From Amorphophallus konjac (Eukaryota > Streptophyta > Magnoliopsida > Alismatales > Araceae), in NCBI GenBank assembly GCA_022559845.1, contig CM040120.1, positions 309,230,740 through 309,294,739 on the forward strand: 64,000 nt of DNA, in the 5' to 3' direction. Position numbers and translations under genes: made by a program. This document shows positions 11,847 through 23,082 of this stretch, in pieces (the stretch's first letter is position 1; the number at the start of each line of letters is the position of its first letter). The notes beneath the pieces were generated by a model. It was not told the DNA's origin. It saw only the letters and a program-made list of their open reading frames with translations, and made no database searches.

Positions 11847-13364
11847 TGTTGAGTACGGACTGAATAGATCTAGAGGGGGGGTGAATAGATCTTTCCCCCT
11901 TTTTCGATTTAATATCTATTGACTAAATGAGTTGCAGGTGATTGACGAATTACAGAACTAATGTTGATATCAATGAAGAAAACAAACACATAGAGAAGCA
12001 CGCACACACATAAGCAAACCACAAGATAGGATTTTTAAGGTGGTTCAGTCTTTTCCCGAGACTTACATCCACCCCTTGCTTAACTCAAGCAAGGCTTCAC
12101 TTATGAGAGCCTCTGATCTCAATCCAAAACACAAGACACCGCTGTCACACAGCTTGTTCCTGCTGACACACAGCTTGTACCAGCTGACACACAACTTGAA
12201 TCCGCTGCCTCACAGCTTGACACTTGGTGTAAGGATGAATAGAAATGATGAGAAGGTGGGATGATGCAACAGGACTGAATATAGACTTTTGTAACAAAGT
12301 AAAGAATTCAGCCTGGGACTTAATCACATAAATAACAAGAGTAGACTCCCTGTAGAGCTTCCAATCGGATGCCTTCAGCTGCTTTGCTGCTGGAGGTCGC
12401 ACAGCTTCAAGCCCAGTCTTCCTTCTGCAGCAATGAGAATGCCTTTAGTCTTCTGCAGATTTCTGATTGATGGAGAGCCACTTCGTCCTGTGATGTAGGT
12501 GTGTTTCTTAGCTTCTGTTCTATGCTCTCTCTGTGTGCTTTTCTCCGCGATCAGTTGCCTTCTACTTTTTATGCAGATACTTTTTCAAGCCTGAAGCTCT
12601 TCCCGCTCAAATTCCAGATTGAGCGTCAATCTGCTAGAAAGCAGGGAGAAGGTTAAATCCGATCACTACAATAAGTTTGACCGCTTCTAAGCAAGATTCT
12701 CTCCTTGATTCCCGTGCGGAATCTCATCATTTGAACTACCCAACAACCTGCAACAACAATCTGCAGGTTTTAAGGAACCAAAACAGAATTCGGTTAGAGT
12801 TCGGTTCTGGACGCTATGACACCCGTGGTCGACCATGACACTGTCCCTGGTCGACAACGAGCAGTGTCCTGATGGCGGTTTCATTCTGGCTGACACTCGC
12901 GTCCCGTGGTCGACCACAGCCTTGTCGCTGGTCGACAAGGGGCAAATTCCAGATGGCCGTCAGTTCTGTCTGATGCTCTGTCTGTTCTGTGGTCGACCAG
13001 AAGTGGGGCTTTGGTCGACAGCCAAGGCACATGCAGAAGACGGATGACTTGAAGTGTTTCTGGCTGGGTTCGTTGGTCGACCATAACCACTTCCCTGGTC
13101 GACAAGCGGCCTTTGACACTTCTTCTGATTTGTTGATTCCACTTGGATTTCAGTGGACCTGAAATTACTTAACTTATCAGAAGTAACTTGAACTATCAGA
13201 TTTATATTGAGTTAATCAAAAACATTGTTTGTCATCATCAAATAGTCATGAGTCCATTACTTTGAAGGAACAATCAAACCACTTGTATTTGTTATGAAAC
13301 AAGATAGAACTTGATTAATCAAACATATCCTATTGTCATCATCAAAACCAAGGGATGCACAACA
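11847..13364 (-). repeat. SIRE-A 3' LTR
   Basis: 1,518 bp, collinear with 20775-22292 at a constant offset of 8,928. It carries four GTCGAC pairs at 12826-13105. Short open frames in it are identical to those of the other LTR and are not genes. Confidence 0.95.
12826..13105. repeat. four GTCGAC pairs in SIRE-A 3' LTR
   Basis: GTCGAC starts at 12828, 12850, 12909, 12931, 12992, 13014, 13076 and 13098. Spacing inside each pair is exactly 22 bp, and pairs repeat every 81-84 bp. Each pair has the form GTCGACCA-N12-TGGTCGAC, a perfect 8-bp inverted repeat, with unrelated spacers. Confidence 0.95.
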
Positions 13365-13384
13365 TTCTCCCCCTTTTTGATGAT
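13365..13384 (-). promoter_or_regulatory. SIRE-A polypurine tract
   Basis: Sense strand ends CATCAAAAAGGGGGAGAA directly at the 3' LTR. It would be the plus-strand DNA primer, and it fixes the element's orientation. SIRE-B has the same tract at 40536-40552. Confidence 0.9.
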
Positions 13385-13565
13385 GACAACCATGAGTCAT
13401 TGTGACAAACAACAGATTATAGAATTCATTTGATATTGCATTCAAGGCTATCATAGCACAGATTTCATTCAGACAATTCGTTTGATGTGCCTTTCAAAAA
13501 CTATAGCACATCTAGACACACAACTAGACACACAATTAGACACACAATGACACATAAAGTCCTAT

Positions 13566-13581
13566 CTCCCCCTTTGTCAAC
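13566..13581 (-). promoter_or_regulatory. second, internal purine tract of SIRE-A
   Basis: Sense strand GTTGACAAAGGGGGAG, about 200 bp before the real tract. SIRE-B has GATGACAAAGGGGGAGA at the equivalent place. Use as a primer is inferred from resemblance only. Confidence 0.45.
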
Positions 13582-13594
13582 AGCAAAAAGAAGA

Positions 13595-14930
13595 TCATTT
13601 AAACAATCCCTCTGAGGAGGATGAGGAAGTCTCTGGCTTCACGTTCTCTTCCATGCGATCCAGCTTGTCAACAATGTGGGCATAAGAGAGTCTGAGCTTC
13701 TGGATCTCGGAGATAGTAGCATTATGATACTTTTCATAGGGTAGGGCAGTAGGGCTGGGTCTTAAAAAACTAGGATAGTGAACCATCACGATGCAGAAAA
13801 CGAGCGGTCAGGATTTAATCAGCATAACTCAAATTTTTGGAAGATATTAAAGTGTACTCCCTTTCTTTAATAGAACACTTATGGAACCTTTCCACCCTTA
13901 TGCAAAGACCACCTTGTGACCAAATAGAGTGGGTATTGTGGTTCAATGAATTTGAAAGTATTGCACCAATAAATTGACTCCCCATATCCAATTTCTTTCA
14001 CATGGCTCCTTGAACTTATAATATATTTCAAGAGATAATTTGACTAACTATGCTAGCTGAACAGTGTTTTGTACTTTTATTTGCATGCTATGCTTTAGGT
14101 CAACCATTTTCTCTGCCTTTGTGATAACTTTTTGAATCATTTGAGAGCTGTGGTCAGGTTTATCACATGCTTTTCTACACGAGGAGACACGCTTTTTACA
14201 CGCCAGAAACCCCGGCTACTTAGCATGCCTAACCATTCCACTAATGACTGGGACACACCTTTTATCCGTGAGGATATACGTTTATCAGACGCCAATATCC
14301 CCAGTTACTCAGTGTGCCCAATCAATATTTTTGAAAGCAGCAGAGTTAGATTGGATCTTCATGACACACTTGTCTCCCATCTATTGTTCAGCCAATTTTT
14401 TTGCTTTGAGATGGAGAACAGTAGTTTCTCAGAACTCAATCCATTGCTCTACCAAGAAGGCAGAATTATGGCGTATTCCATGTTCATACATGTTATATTT
14501 GAGTTTATTTTTACTGTCCAACACAGACACAGGTAGAGAAATAGTCTCATTACTAAAAATCATAAGTCCTCAAAATCTTGTGACAGAGTCATAGTTATGG
14601 TTTGAATTTATTGCAGTAGTACAGTTCAAATTCTCATTACTACACTCAACCTCTACTCTTAATGATTACCTTGGTGATTTTATTGAAAGATATGGTTAGG
14701 TTTTTCAATGTTTTATCAAGGAATGAGTTTACACTTTTTCTCCCCCTCAATTTGTGAGTCCTTGCTGAAGATAAAAAAATGTTGGCCATGAAGAGATATA
14801 GAGACACAAGGGATGGGAAGTATGGATAAGGATGAATGAGTGAAGAATCTGAGCACAAAAGTTCACTAAGTTCAGAGGATTTCCTAGCAGAGCCAGCAGC
14901 CTTTTTAGATCCATTTTCCCTTGTTCAGAT
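13595..14930 (-). other. SIRE-A region between pol and 3' LTR without intact gene
   Basis: A 64-codon - strand frame (13789-13595) with SEIQKLRLSYAHIVDKLDRM may be the coiled C-terminus of a lost 3' ORF like that of SIRE-B; similarity is weak. The rest is AT-rich. At about 14175 and 14267 a ~55-bp imperfect duplication (GAGGA.A.ACG...ACGCC) occurs with 92-bp offset. Confidence 0.4.
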
Positions 14931-14933
14931 CCT

Positions 14934-15132
14934 CTGTCGACCATAGAGTTGCCTTTGGTCGACCTCTGTGCTGTCACAGAAGCTGCCTGATGAGTAGTCA
15001 CCTGTGGTCTGCTTTCTGACAATTCTGTTGTCGACCATGGGACCGCCTGTGGTCGACAGCTGCGAAGTCACAGAACCAACTATTTCCTGTCCTGATGCCT
15101 TGGTCGACCAGCGCCTTGCCTGTGGTCGACCA
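14934..15132. repeat. three GTCGAC pairs downstream of SIRE-A pol
   Basis: GTCGAC at 14936/14958, 15030/15052 and 15103/15125. All three pairs are spaced 22 bp and have the form GTCGACCA-N12-TGGTCGAC, as in the LTR. The spacers and surrounding sequence differ from the LTR cluster. Confidence 0.95.
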
Positions 15133-15296
15133 CAAGAGATAATCCGTAGTAGAACCAGGATTCTGCAGAACTTGCTGAAGTAGCAACCGACACTAGACCT
15201 CCAAACTCAAAACTTGACCAGTACTAGAGACCTAGTTGACATAACTTAGTACAGAAATGACAGAATCTATACAGTGAACACATGAATATGATTATT

Positions 15297-18200
15297 TCAA
15301 GAATTTTCAGGAGAAATTCTACAAATTCCTAACTCCCTTCTTAGAGTTGAAAATCTGTCATTGTTAAGGGGTTTTGTGAAAATGTCTGCCAGTTGTTTTT
15401 CAGTTTCTACAAAATGAAGCATGAAATTTCCTTTGGAGACCTCATCTCTTAGAAAGTGATGACGGATCTCAATGTGTTTTGTCCTAGAGTGTTGAATGGG
15501 GTTTTTAGACAAATTAATAGCACTAGTGTTGTCACAGAAAATAGGTGCACATCCAAGATCTACATTGTAGTCTTGGAGTTGATGTTTTATCCACATAACC
15601 TGTGTACCACAGCTCCCTACTGCGACATACTCAGCCTCAGCAGTGGAGAGTGCCACAGAATGCTGCTTTTTAGAAGCCCATGATATTAAACATCCACCTA
15701 ATATTTGACAATAACCACTAGTACTCTTCCTATCAATTTTGCAACCAGCATAATCAGCATCTGAATATGAAATCAAATCTAGTTTGCAGTATGTAGGATA
15801 CCATAAACCCAATTCTTGGGTGCCGGCAAGGTATCGAAGGATACGCTTGACAGCCCCTAAATGTGATTCTCTAGGGCTAGACTGATATCTAGCACACATG
15901 CATACACTAAACTGAATATCTGGCCTTGAAGCAGTTAAATATAGCAGGGACCCGATCATACCTCTGTATTTCTTGGCATCTACCATGTTACCTTTTACAT
16001 CAGCTTCCAATGTTGCATTTGTACCCATGGGTGACTCGATTGGTTTGCAGCTTTCCATGCCAAACTTCTTCAACATCTCCTTTATGTACTTGGATTGATT
16101 TATGAAGTATCCTTCTCTACATTGTACGATCTGCAATCCAAGAAAAAACTGTAAATCACCCATTAAGCTCATTTCAAACTCATTGGTCATTAAGTTTGCA
16201 AATTCAGTACATAAAGAAGCTTCGGTAGACCCAAACACAATATCATCACATAGATTTGTACAACTAGTATATGCTTACCTTGGGTCTTGGAAAACAATGT
16301 TTGATCAATTTTACCTCTTATGTATCCCTTCTTGGTGAGGAAGGAGCTCAACCTTTCATACCAGGCCCGAGGAGCCTGCTTTAATCCATACAAAGCTTTA
16401 TGCAATTTGAAAACATGATTAGCAAGTTCATCATTTTCAAATCCAGGGGGTTGTTCCACATAGACTTCTTCTTTTATTATTCCATTTAGAAATGCACTTT
16501 TTACATCCATTTGTTGTAGTTTGATTCCATGAGATGCTGCAAAGGCTAACAATATCCTGATGGCTTCTAATCTAGCAACTGGAGCATATGATTCTTCAAA
16601 ATCAACCCCAAATTCCTGGTTGTACCCTTTAGCCACCAGCTGAGCCTTGTTTCTCATTACAACCCCTTCTTCACTTAGCTTGTTTTTATAGACCCACTTG
16701 GTTCCAATAACGGGGTGAGATGAAGGTCTAGGGACAAGACTCCACACCTGATTTCTTTCAAATTGATTTAGTTCTTCATGCATAGCATTTATCCATGAGT
16801 CATCTTTTAATGCTTCCTCTACTGATTTGGGCTCTATTTGGGACACAAGTGCAAGCTGATCTAGTTCATTGATTTCTTTTAACTGAGATCTAGTCTTCCT
16901 AGGATCATGAATTCCACCAATGATGTTTTCTATGGGATGATCTCTAAGAAGTCTTAAGTTCTCAAGATTGTTACCTGAGATGCCTTCTCCTTCGGGTGGA
17001 GCATTAGTAATACCTTGATCTCTTTCCTGAGATTGTTCTTCTTCATTTGGTTCTTCGTTGTCTTCTAGAAATTCCCTATCTTCTTCTTCCTTGCTGACCT
17101 GCTCATTTTTGCCAAGATCATTAATTTCATCAAATGTAATATGAGGGGATTCTTCAACAATTTGATCTTTGGTGTTAAAAACTCTATAGGCTCTTGATCG
17201 GTCGGAATAGCCCAAGAATATTCCTGGATCACTCTTCGGTTCAAATTTGTCCAAGACCCTTTTATCATTGTTATGAATAAAGCATTTTGACCCGAAAATT
17301 CTAAAATGAGCTAGGGATGGTTTCTTACCTTTGAACATTTCATATGGTGTATTTTCACTAGCCGGTCTTACCATTGCTCGGTTTACAATGTAGCATGCTG
17401 TGTTGACTGCCTCTGCCCAAAATCTCCTTGGAAGTTTAGCTTCAACCAGCATGGTTCTAGCCATCTTGACAAGAGTGCGGTTCCTTCTCTCCACAACTCC
17501 ATTTTGTTCTGGAGTCCTTGGTGAGGAAAATCTGTGGGTTATGCCCTTGTTTCTGCAGAATAAGTCAAAGTCAGAATTTTCAAACTCCCCCCCATGGTCA
17601 GATATGATTGTACACACTTTGGACTTGCCATCCTGCTTCATTCTTTTGTAGAATTCCTGAAACTCAGAAAAAGCATCACTTTTATGAGATAGAAATATTA
17701 CCCATGTGAATCTAGAGAAATCATCAACTAGTACATAACCGTATCTCTTACCACTAAGACTAGCAGTTCTTGTTGGGCCAAAAAGGTCCATGTGCACAAG
17801 TTCTAGTGGTCTAGAAGATTGACTTTCAGTTCTACCTTTGAATGATTTTCTTGTTTGCTTACCTTGGGTACATGATTCACATACTTTGACATTTTGAGCA
17901 AACGAAATTTCAGGCATACCAAGAACCATTTTATTCTTCACAAGTTTATGCAACACCCTATAGCTAACATGCCCTAGCCTTCGGTGCCACAGCCAGGTCA
18001 GGTCCTCTTTCTTGGCGGTTAGGCACAGGTTGGAGTGGGCTGGATCATCCAAGTCTATTATGTAGACATTGTTTACTCTCTGGCCCATAAACTTGACTGT
18101 ATCTGAATTTGGTTCAATAATCTTGCAGATCTTGGAGTCAAATATTACTTCATGGCCTTTGTCGCAAAGCTGACTGATGCTCAGCAAGTTATATTCCAGT

Positions 18201-18418
18201 CCATCTACCAGCAGTACATTTTCAATACTGTTTGAGGAGTTCTTACCTATTTTACCTGTCCCGATGATCTTACCTTTGTTATTTCCTCCAAAGGTCACAT
18301 AACCTCCATCTTTTGAGCTTAGTTGGGAGAACTTGGTCTTGTCTCCCGTCATGTGTCTTGAGCAACCACTATCTAAGTACCACTTATTGTGCATGGCTGC
18401 CAGACATTCCTGCATCAT
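15297..18418 (-). pseudogene. SIRE-A Pol polyprotein (PR-INT-RT-RNase H), one frameshift
   Basis: Frame one (18418-16190, 742 codons) holds protease ([14 protein letters not shown]), pre-integrase ([31 protein letters not shown]), the integrase core ([38 protein letters not shown]) and RT ([38 protein letters not shown]). Frame two (16238-15297) holds the RT end and RNase H (SKKQHSVALSTAEAEYVAV, CDNTSAINLSKNPIQHSRTK). The frames meet at the polymerase box: the - strand reads TATGTGATGATATTG where TATGTGGATGATATT is expected. A single G is missing at about 16247-16250 and YVDD is destroyed. The start follows the gag stop in frame (TAA TTC ATG). Confidence 0.93.
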
Positions 18419-18421
18419 GAA

Positions 18422-20746
18422 TTACACAGAAATTTTTGGACCCCAATGGTACCCGGGTCCAAGATAACTTGTAAAATTATGAAATTGCTGTAACAATCCT
18501 TTGGGAACCCAGATTTTGTTAGAGCAGTTTAATTTTTCGTCTCTGAACTTGTTCAGATTGGGTGGCTTTTGTTCTAATGTTTCTTTAATCTGAATCCACC
18601 TTTTTGATTTCCAATTTTCATTTTGTTTCACCTGAGAAAATCTGTGGTTTCTGTTTGCGTGTCTGGTCATGGTCGACATTTGGTGTGTCTGTGGTCGACC
18701 ATTGCTTTTCCAGAAGTCAGCGCTTGTTCTGGCAGTTCCTCTGGTCGACATCTGGTATGTCTGTGGTCGACCACTGCTTCTCCAGACGCCAGCGCCTGTT
18801 CTGGCAGATCCTCTGGTCGACAGAGAAGGGGTCGGTTGTCGACCAGCCTGTCTCCAGACACCTTGTTTTCCAGATTTATGTCCTTTAACTTGATTTAGTA
18901 CTTGGTTTGTTTGGTTATTTCTGTGAATTTGAGTTTCTTGTCTATTATTTTTAAGCTTATGTTGATTGACTGTTTTCTCTTTAATGTTTCTCTCTTCCTT
19001 GGTGACATTATTCCTTTTGGAGGAGCATTCAGCTACATCCTCTTGTTTGTCTTGATATAGATTGATTAGGGGCCCTTTTCCTTTTGAGTCAGCAATCCCA
19101 GTTACGGTTTTTATTTGGAATTCCTTTTTAGCCGTAGGATTGTATCCTAACCCTTCTTTTTGAAAGTTTACTTTTATTCCCAAGACAGCATTTAAGTTTT
19201 CTTGACCTTTAGTCATTTTTTCCAAGGTTTCCTGTTTGTTTTTCAGTTCACTCTGGATTCTTTCTATTTCTTCCAGAAGTTGACAGTTTTCCTCCTTGAG
19301 TGAGTTGTTTCTTTCTTGAGTTACCTTAGTTTGCTGTTCACTTTCTTGAGTCTTTAATTTTGCCTCATCAATTGTGTTTTTCAGTGACTCATTTTCTTCT
19401 AACAGCCCTTTGACATTTTCTTCATCTGTCTCGTATTGTTTCAGCTTATTTTTCAAGGTGGTGATTTCTAATTCTAGTTCAGTTCTGTTGGCAAATGGGT
19501 TGCTGTCATTATTGACCTGATTAAGCTTTTTCTTCAAACTTTTATTTTCCTTTCTAATTCTTTCATATGCATCAAGTAAGTCTGAGTAGACTTTTTCCCA
19601 ATCTGAGTTAGAAAAATCTTGAAACGGAGGGATTACCTCAAGATCATCGCTATCTCCTTTGGCCATCAAACAGATGTTTCCTTCTTCTTCCTCGGAAGTT
19701 GTTTCCTCCTTACTGCTTTCCTCCTCCTCGCTCCATGTGCTTATCATTGCTTTTGGTTGCTTGCCTTTCCACTTGAAGCTTGATTTCTTAGGAGTCTCTG
19801 GACATTCAGCCTTTATGTGTCCTAGTTTCCTGCAGTTGTAGCAGACAAGTTTGTTAGATGAAGTTTTATTTTTATCAAACTTAAACTGAGATGACTTTCT
19901 TACCATGCCCTTAGGATTCCTGAATCCCTTACCTTCCTTCCGCAGAAACCTTTTGAATTTTCTTGTTAACATGGCTAGCTCACCAGTTTCCTCACCTGTG
20001 CTAGATGAGTTATCAGTGTCAGATAGTTCAGAGGTGCCTATTTTAGTTTTTAGGGCGAGCTGGTTCTTTTTCTTGCCCTCATCTTCTTTTCTTTTCAGAT
20101 TGACCTCATAGGCCATTAGGGATCCCACTAGTTCATCCACAGTCATAGTGGTGAGGTTCTTTGAGTCCTCAATTACTGTGGCCTTGGTATGCCACATAGG
20201 AGTGAGGGATCTTAGGATCTTCCTCACTAATTCCTGTTCCTTGTAGGTTTTCCCTAGACTCTTTAAACTATTCGTTAATTGCACTAGTCTAGCATACATT
20301 TCAGAAATATTTTCGTCAGTTTTCATTCTAAACATTTCATATTCTGAAACTAGCATATTTGCTTTTGACTCCCTTACCTCTGAAGTACCTTCATAGATTA
20401 CTACTAGTCGATCCCACATTTCCTTGGCCGTTGCATATTGTGAAACTCGTGAGAACTCCGTGGGGTGTAGTGCGCATTGCATTACGTTCATGGCTCCCCA
20501 GTTGATGGTTGATTTTCTGACCTGTTCTCTGGTCCAGGTATCCTCATCTTCGGGCAGCTCGTAGGGTCCTCGGCTTACTACTCTCCACATCTCATGATCT
20601 TGTGCTCTCAAGAACACCTGCATACGATTTTTCCAGTATGAGAAATCATTTCCATCGAAATATGGTGGTCTAGTTACTGAGTGTCCCTCAGCCATTAGAC
20701 TTCTAGAGTTCAGTCCGGCAGGCCTCTCCTGGTTGTTAGACCACAT
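18422..20746 (-). CDS. SIRE-A Gag, long coiled-coil type
   Basis: Gag forms the virus-like particle and binds element RNA. The frame is open to 20773, but the first ATG is at 20746, 14 bases after the primer site. A second at 20695 (MAEGHSVTRPPYF) aligns with the SIRE-B start. In order: an N-terminal capsid-like part (PPYFDGNDFSYWKNRMQVFL; EMWDRLVVIYEG), the knuckle CYNCRKLGHIKAEC (about 19845-19800), an acidic stretch, a long coiled coil (LLEENESLKNTIDEAKLK and around), and a basic part with three GR(P/Q)...ST repeats made by the GTCGAC pairs (18843-18672). It ends in TAA (18424-18422), in frame with pol. No internal stop. Confidence 0.93.
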   Translation of the reverse strand: MWSNNQERPAGLNSRSLMAEGHSVTRPPYFDGNDFSYWKNRMQVFLRAQDHEMWRVVSRGPYELPEDEDTWTREQVRKSTINWGAMNVMQCALHPTEFSRVSQYATAKEMWDRLVVIYEGTSEVRESKANMLVSEYEMFRMKTDENISEMYARLVQLTNSLKSLGKTYKEQELVRKILRSLTPMWHTKATVIEDSKNLTTMTVDELVGSLMAYEVNLKRKEDEGKKKNQLALKTKIGTSELSDTDNSSSTGEETGELAMLTRKFKRFLRKEGKGFRNPKGMVRKSSQFKFDKNKTSSNKLVCYNCRKLGHIKAECPETPKKSSFKWKGKQPKAMISTWSEEEESSKEETTSEEEEGNICLMAKGDSDDLEVIPPFQDFSNSDWEKVYSDLLDAYERIRKENKSLKKKLNQVNNDSNPFANRTELELEITTLKNKLKQYETDEENVKGLLEENESLKNTIDEAKLKTQESEQQTKVTQERNNSLKEENCQLLEEIERIQSELKNKQETLEKMTKGQENLNAVLGIKVNFQKEGLGYNPTAKKEFQIKTVTGIADSKGKGPLINLYQDKQEDVAECSSKRNNVTKEERNIKEKTVNQHKLKNNRQETQIHRNNQTNQVLNQVKGHKSGKQGVWRQAGRQPTPSLSTRGSARTGAGVWRSSGRPQTYQMSTRGTARTSADFWKSNGRPQTHQMSTMTRHANRNHRFSQVKQNENWKSKRWIQIKETLEQKPPNLNKFRDEKLNCSNKIWVPKGLLQQFHNFTSYLGPGYHWGPKISV
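18670..18845. repeat. three GTCGAC pairs inside SIRE-A gag
   Basis: GTCGAC at 18672/18694, 18744/18766 and 18816/18838, each 22 bp apart, with pairs every 72 bp. Here the complementarity extends outward (TGGTCGAC-N16-GTCGACCA) instead of inward as in the LTR. In the Gag frame one member is read GGT-CGA-C and the other TCG-AC. Confidence 0.95.
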
Positions 20747-20760
20747 TTTTGGAGAGTCTG

Positions 20761-20772
20761 GCTCTGATACCA
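20761..20772 (-). promoter_or_regulatory. SIRE-A primer-binding site (tRNA-iMet)
   Basis: The sense strand reads TGGTATCAGAGC, the exact copia-type complement of initiator-methionine tRNA, two bases after the 5' LTR end. Confidence 0.95.
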
Positions 20773-20774
20773 CG

Positions 20775-22292
20775 TGTTGAGTACGGACTGAATAGATCTA
20801 GAGGGGGGGTGAATAGATCTTTCCCCCTTTTTCGATTTAATATCTATTGACTAAATGAGTTGCAGGTGATTGACGAATTACAGAACTAATGTTGATATCA
20901 ATGAAGAAAACAAACACATAGAGAAGCACGCACACACATAAGCAAACCACAAGATAGGATTTTTAAGGTGGTTCAGTCTTTTCCCGAGACTTACATCCAC
21001 CCCTTGCTTAACTCAAGCAAGGCTTCACTTATGAGAGCCTCTGATCTCAATCCAAAACACAAGACACCGCTGTCACACAGCTTGTTCCTGCTGACACACA
21101 GCTTGTACCAGCTGACACACAACTTGAATCCGCTGCCTCACAGCTTGACACTTGGTGTAAGGATGAATAGAAATGATGAGAAGGTGGGATGATGCAACAG
21201 GACTGAATATAGACTTTTGTAACAAAGTAAAGAATTCAGCCTGGGACTTAATCACATAAATAACAAGAGTAGACTCCCTGTAGAGCTTCCAATCGGATGC
21301 CTTCAGCTGCTTTGCTGCTGGAGGTCGCACAGCTTCAAGCCCAGTCTTCCTTCTGCAGCAATGAGAATGCCTTTAGTCTTCTGCAGATTTCTGATTGATG
21401 GAGAGCCACTTCGTCCTGTGATGTAGGTGTGTTTCTTAGCTTCTGTTCTATGCTCTCTCTGTGTGCTTTTCTCCGCGATCAGTTGCCTTCTACTTTTTAT
21501 GCAGATACTTTTTCAAGCCTGAAGCTCTTCCCGCTCAAATTCCAGATCGAGCGTCAATCTGCTAGAAAGCAGGGAGAAGGTTAAATCCGATCACTACAAT
21601 AAGTTTGACCGCTTCTAAGCAAGATTCTCTCCTTGATTCCCGTGCGGAATCTCATCATTTGAACTACCCAACAACCTGCAACAACAATCTGCAGGTTTTA
21701 AGGAACCAAAACAGAATTCGGTTAGAGTTCGGTTCTGGACGCTATGACACCCGTGGTCGACCATGACACTGTCCCTGGTCGACAACGAGCAGTGTCCTGA
21801 TGGCGGTTTCATTCTGGCTGACACTCGCGTCCCGTGGTCGACCACAGCCTTGTCGCTGGTCGACAAGGGGCAAATTCCAGATGGCCGTCAGTTCTGTCTG
21901 ATGCTCTGTCTGTTCTGTGGTCGACCAGAAGTGGGGCTTTGGTCGACAGCCAAGGCACATGCAGAAGACGGATGACTTGAAGTGTTTCTGGCTAGGTTCG
22001 TTGGTCGACCATAACCACTTCCCTGGTCGACAAGCGGCCTTTGACACTTCTTCTGATTTGTTGATTCCACTTGGATTTCAGTGGACCTGAAATTACTTAA
22101 CTTATCAGAAGTAACTTGAACTATCAGATTTATATTGAGTTAATCAAAAACATTGTTTGTCATCATCAAATAGTCATGAGTCCATTACTTTGAAGGAACA
22201 ATCAAACCACTTGTATTTGTTATGAAACAAGATAGAACTTGATTAATCAAACATATCCTATTGTCATCATCAAAACCAAGGGATGCACAACA
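20775..22292 (-). repeat. SIRE-A 5' LTR
   Basis: 1,518 bp, almost identical to 11847-13364. It drives transcription leftwards into gag; the promoter and start site were not located. It ends TGCACAACA at 22292 next to the target duplication. Confidence 0.95.
21754..22033. repeat. four GTCGAC pairs in SIRE-A 5' LTR
   Basis: Same pairs as in the 3' LTR, starting at 21756, 21778, 21837, 21859, 21920, 21942, 22004 and 22026. In sense orientation they lie roughly 260-540 bases into the LTR. Confidence 0.95.
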
Positions 22293-22297
22293 GTTTG
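22293..22297. repeat. SIRE-A target-site duplication, right copy
   Basis: GTTTG, matching 11842-11846. Confidence 0.9.
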
Positions 22298-22534
22298 GAG
22301 CTGTTATAGGAGTCGCTGGAGAGTAGCAATGTCGGAGGTAGAAAGCATTGTAGGTCTGGGATGGTGATACGAGAGTACCCCTTTGCTTGCTGGTTGACCA
22401 CATTACCCCTCGCTTGTTGGCCCTTCTTTGTTCTAAACTTAGCAGACTTCTGCTCAAGAAATTTCTCTCAACAAAAGTCTGTGTCATGGTTAGTACAATT
22501 CGGTTACCACCAGAAAATTGACCCGCATCCGAAG
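22298..22534 (-). pseudogene. Copia-0 gag, C-terminal part
   Basis: On the - strand this lies between the MITE and SIRE-A. It reads as a poor, stop-containing low-complexity Gag tail (SKQRGTLVSPSQTYNAF-like in one frame). Assignment is by position between the Gag core (23640-23083) and protease (11754). Confidence 0.5.
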
Positions 22535-23082
22535 CATAGTCGTCAAGGCGCCTACGTAGGCACCTAGGCGAGTGTCTTTTTGGGAGCTAGGCACTGGCGC
22601 ACCTGGTTGGACATACAAAAGAAAGCCCAAAGCGCCACTTAGGCACACCAGGTGGCCCAAGGCACCCACCTTCATGTCTTGTTGGGCCTACTTGGCCCGA
22701 CCTAGAATCGACTCATCCTCTCTCACCTACAATTTGAAAATGCTTCAGCCAGGGGGGCTCGGTGGCACCCCTTCCACCCCCCCCCCCCCAACAAGGGAGG
22801 CACTACCATCAAAAGTAGATCGGGCTCCACATACTCCCACCCTGCCATCGTGACCATGCTCTCTCTCTCTCTCTCTCTCTCTCTCTTGCCTACAAGGGAC
22901 TCTACTGCACAACTTGCAAATAGGAGGGCTAAAACTTTTGTATAGAAAATTTTATATACACTTTTTGCTGGCTGATTCTTAAGGACTTGGTGCCTAGGCA
23001 TCATTTAAGCAGGCGCTTAAACGTTTAGGCACTTGGAGACCCCACGTATGTCTTGGGTCACCTTACCGCCTTGACAATGATG
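22535..23082. mobile_element. non-autonomous hAT-like MITE, copy 2
   Basis: The left end CATAGTCGTCAAGGCG and the reverse complement of the right end CATCATTGTCAAGGCGG are terminal inverted repeats matching copy 1 at 7139-7426. Flanks ATCCGAAG and ATCTCAAG fit a decayed 8-bp duplication (6 of 8). Inside are further GCCTAGGC-type repeats, a C run (about 22779-22792) and a (CT)n run (about 22858-22885). No coding capacity. Confidence 0.65.

Larger units (their letters stand above)
11847..22292 (-). mobile_element. full-length SIRE/Maximus-type Ty1/copia element SIRE-A, very young
   Basis: 10,446 bp bounded by two 1,518-bp LTRs (11847-13364 and 20775-22292), both TGTTG...CAACA, with a 5-bp duplication GTTTG. 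Orientation is - : primer site at 20772-20761, gag, stop, pol, purine tract at 13384-13365. I noticed only two differences between the LTRs (T12620/C21548 and G13066/A21994), so insertion is recent. SIRE/Maximus affinity is based on the long coiled-coil Gag, primer site and LTR size. It lacks the large 3' ORF that SIRE-B has. A one-base deletion in the RT active site is the only pol defect seen. Confidence 0.95.

Noticed and set aside
12040..13142. Small ORFs on both strands in the SIRE-A LTR, duplicated at 20968-22070
   Set aside because: They are identical because the LTRs are identical; none resembles a protein and several only read through palindrome clusters.
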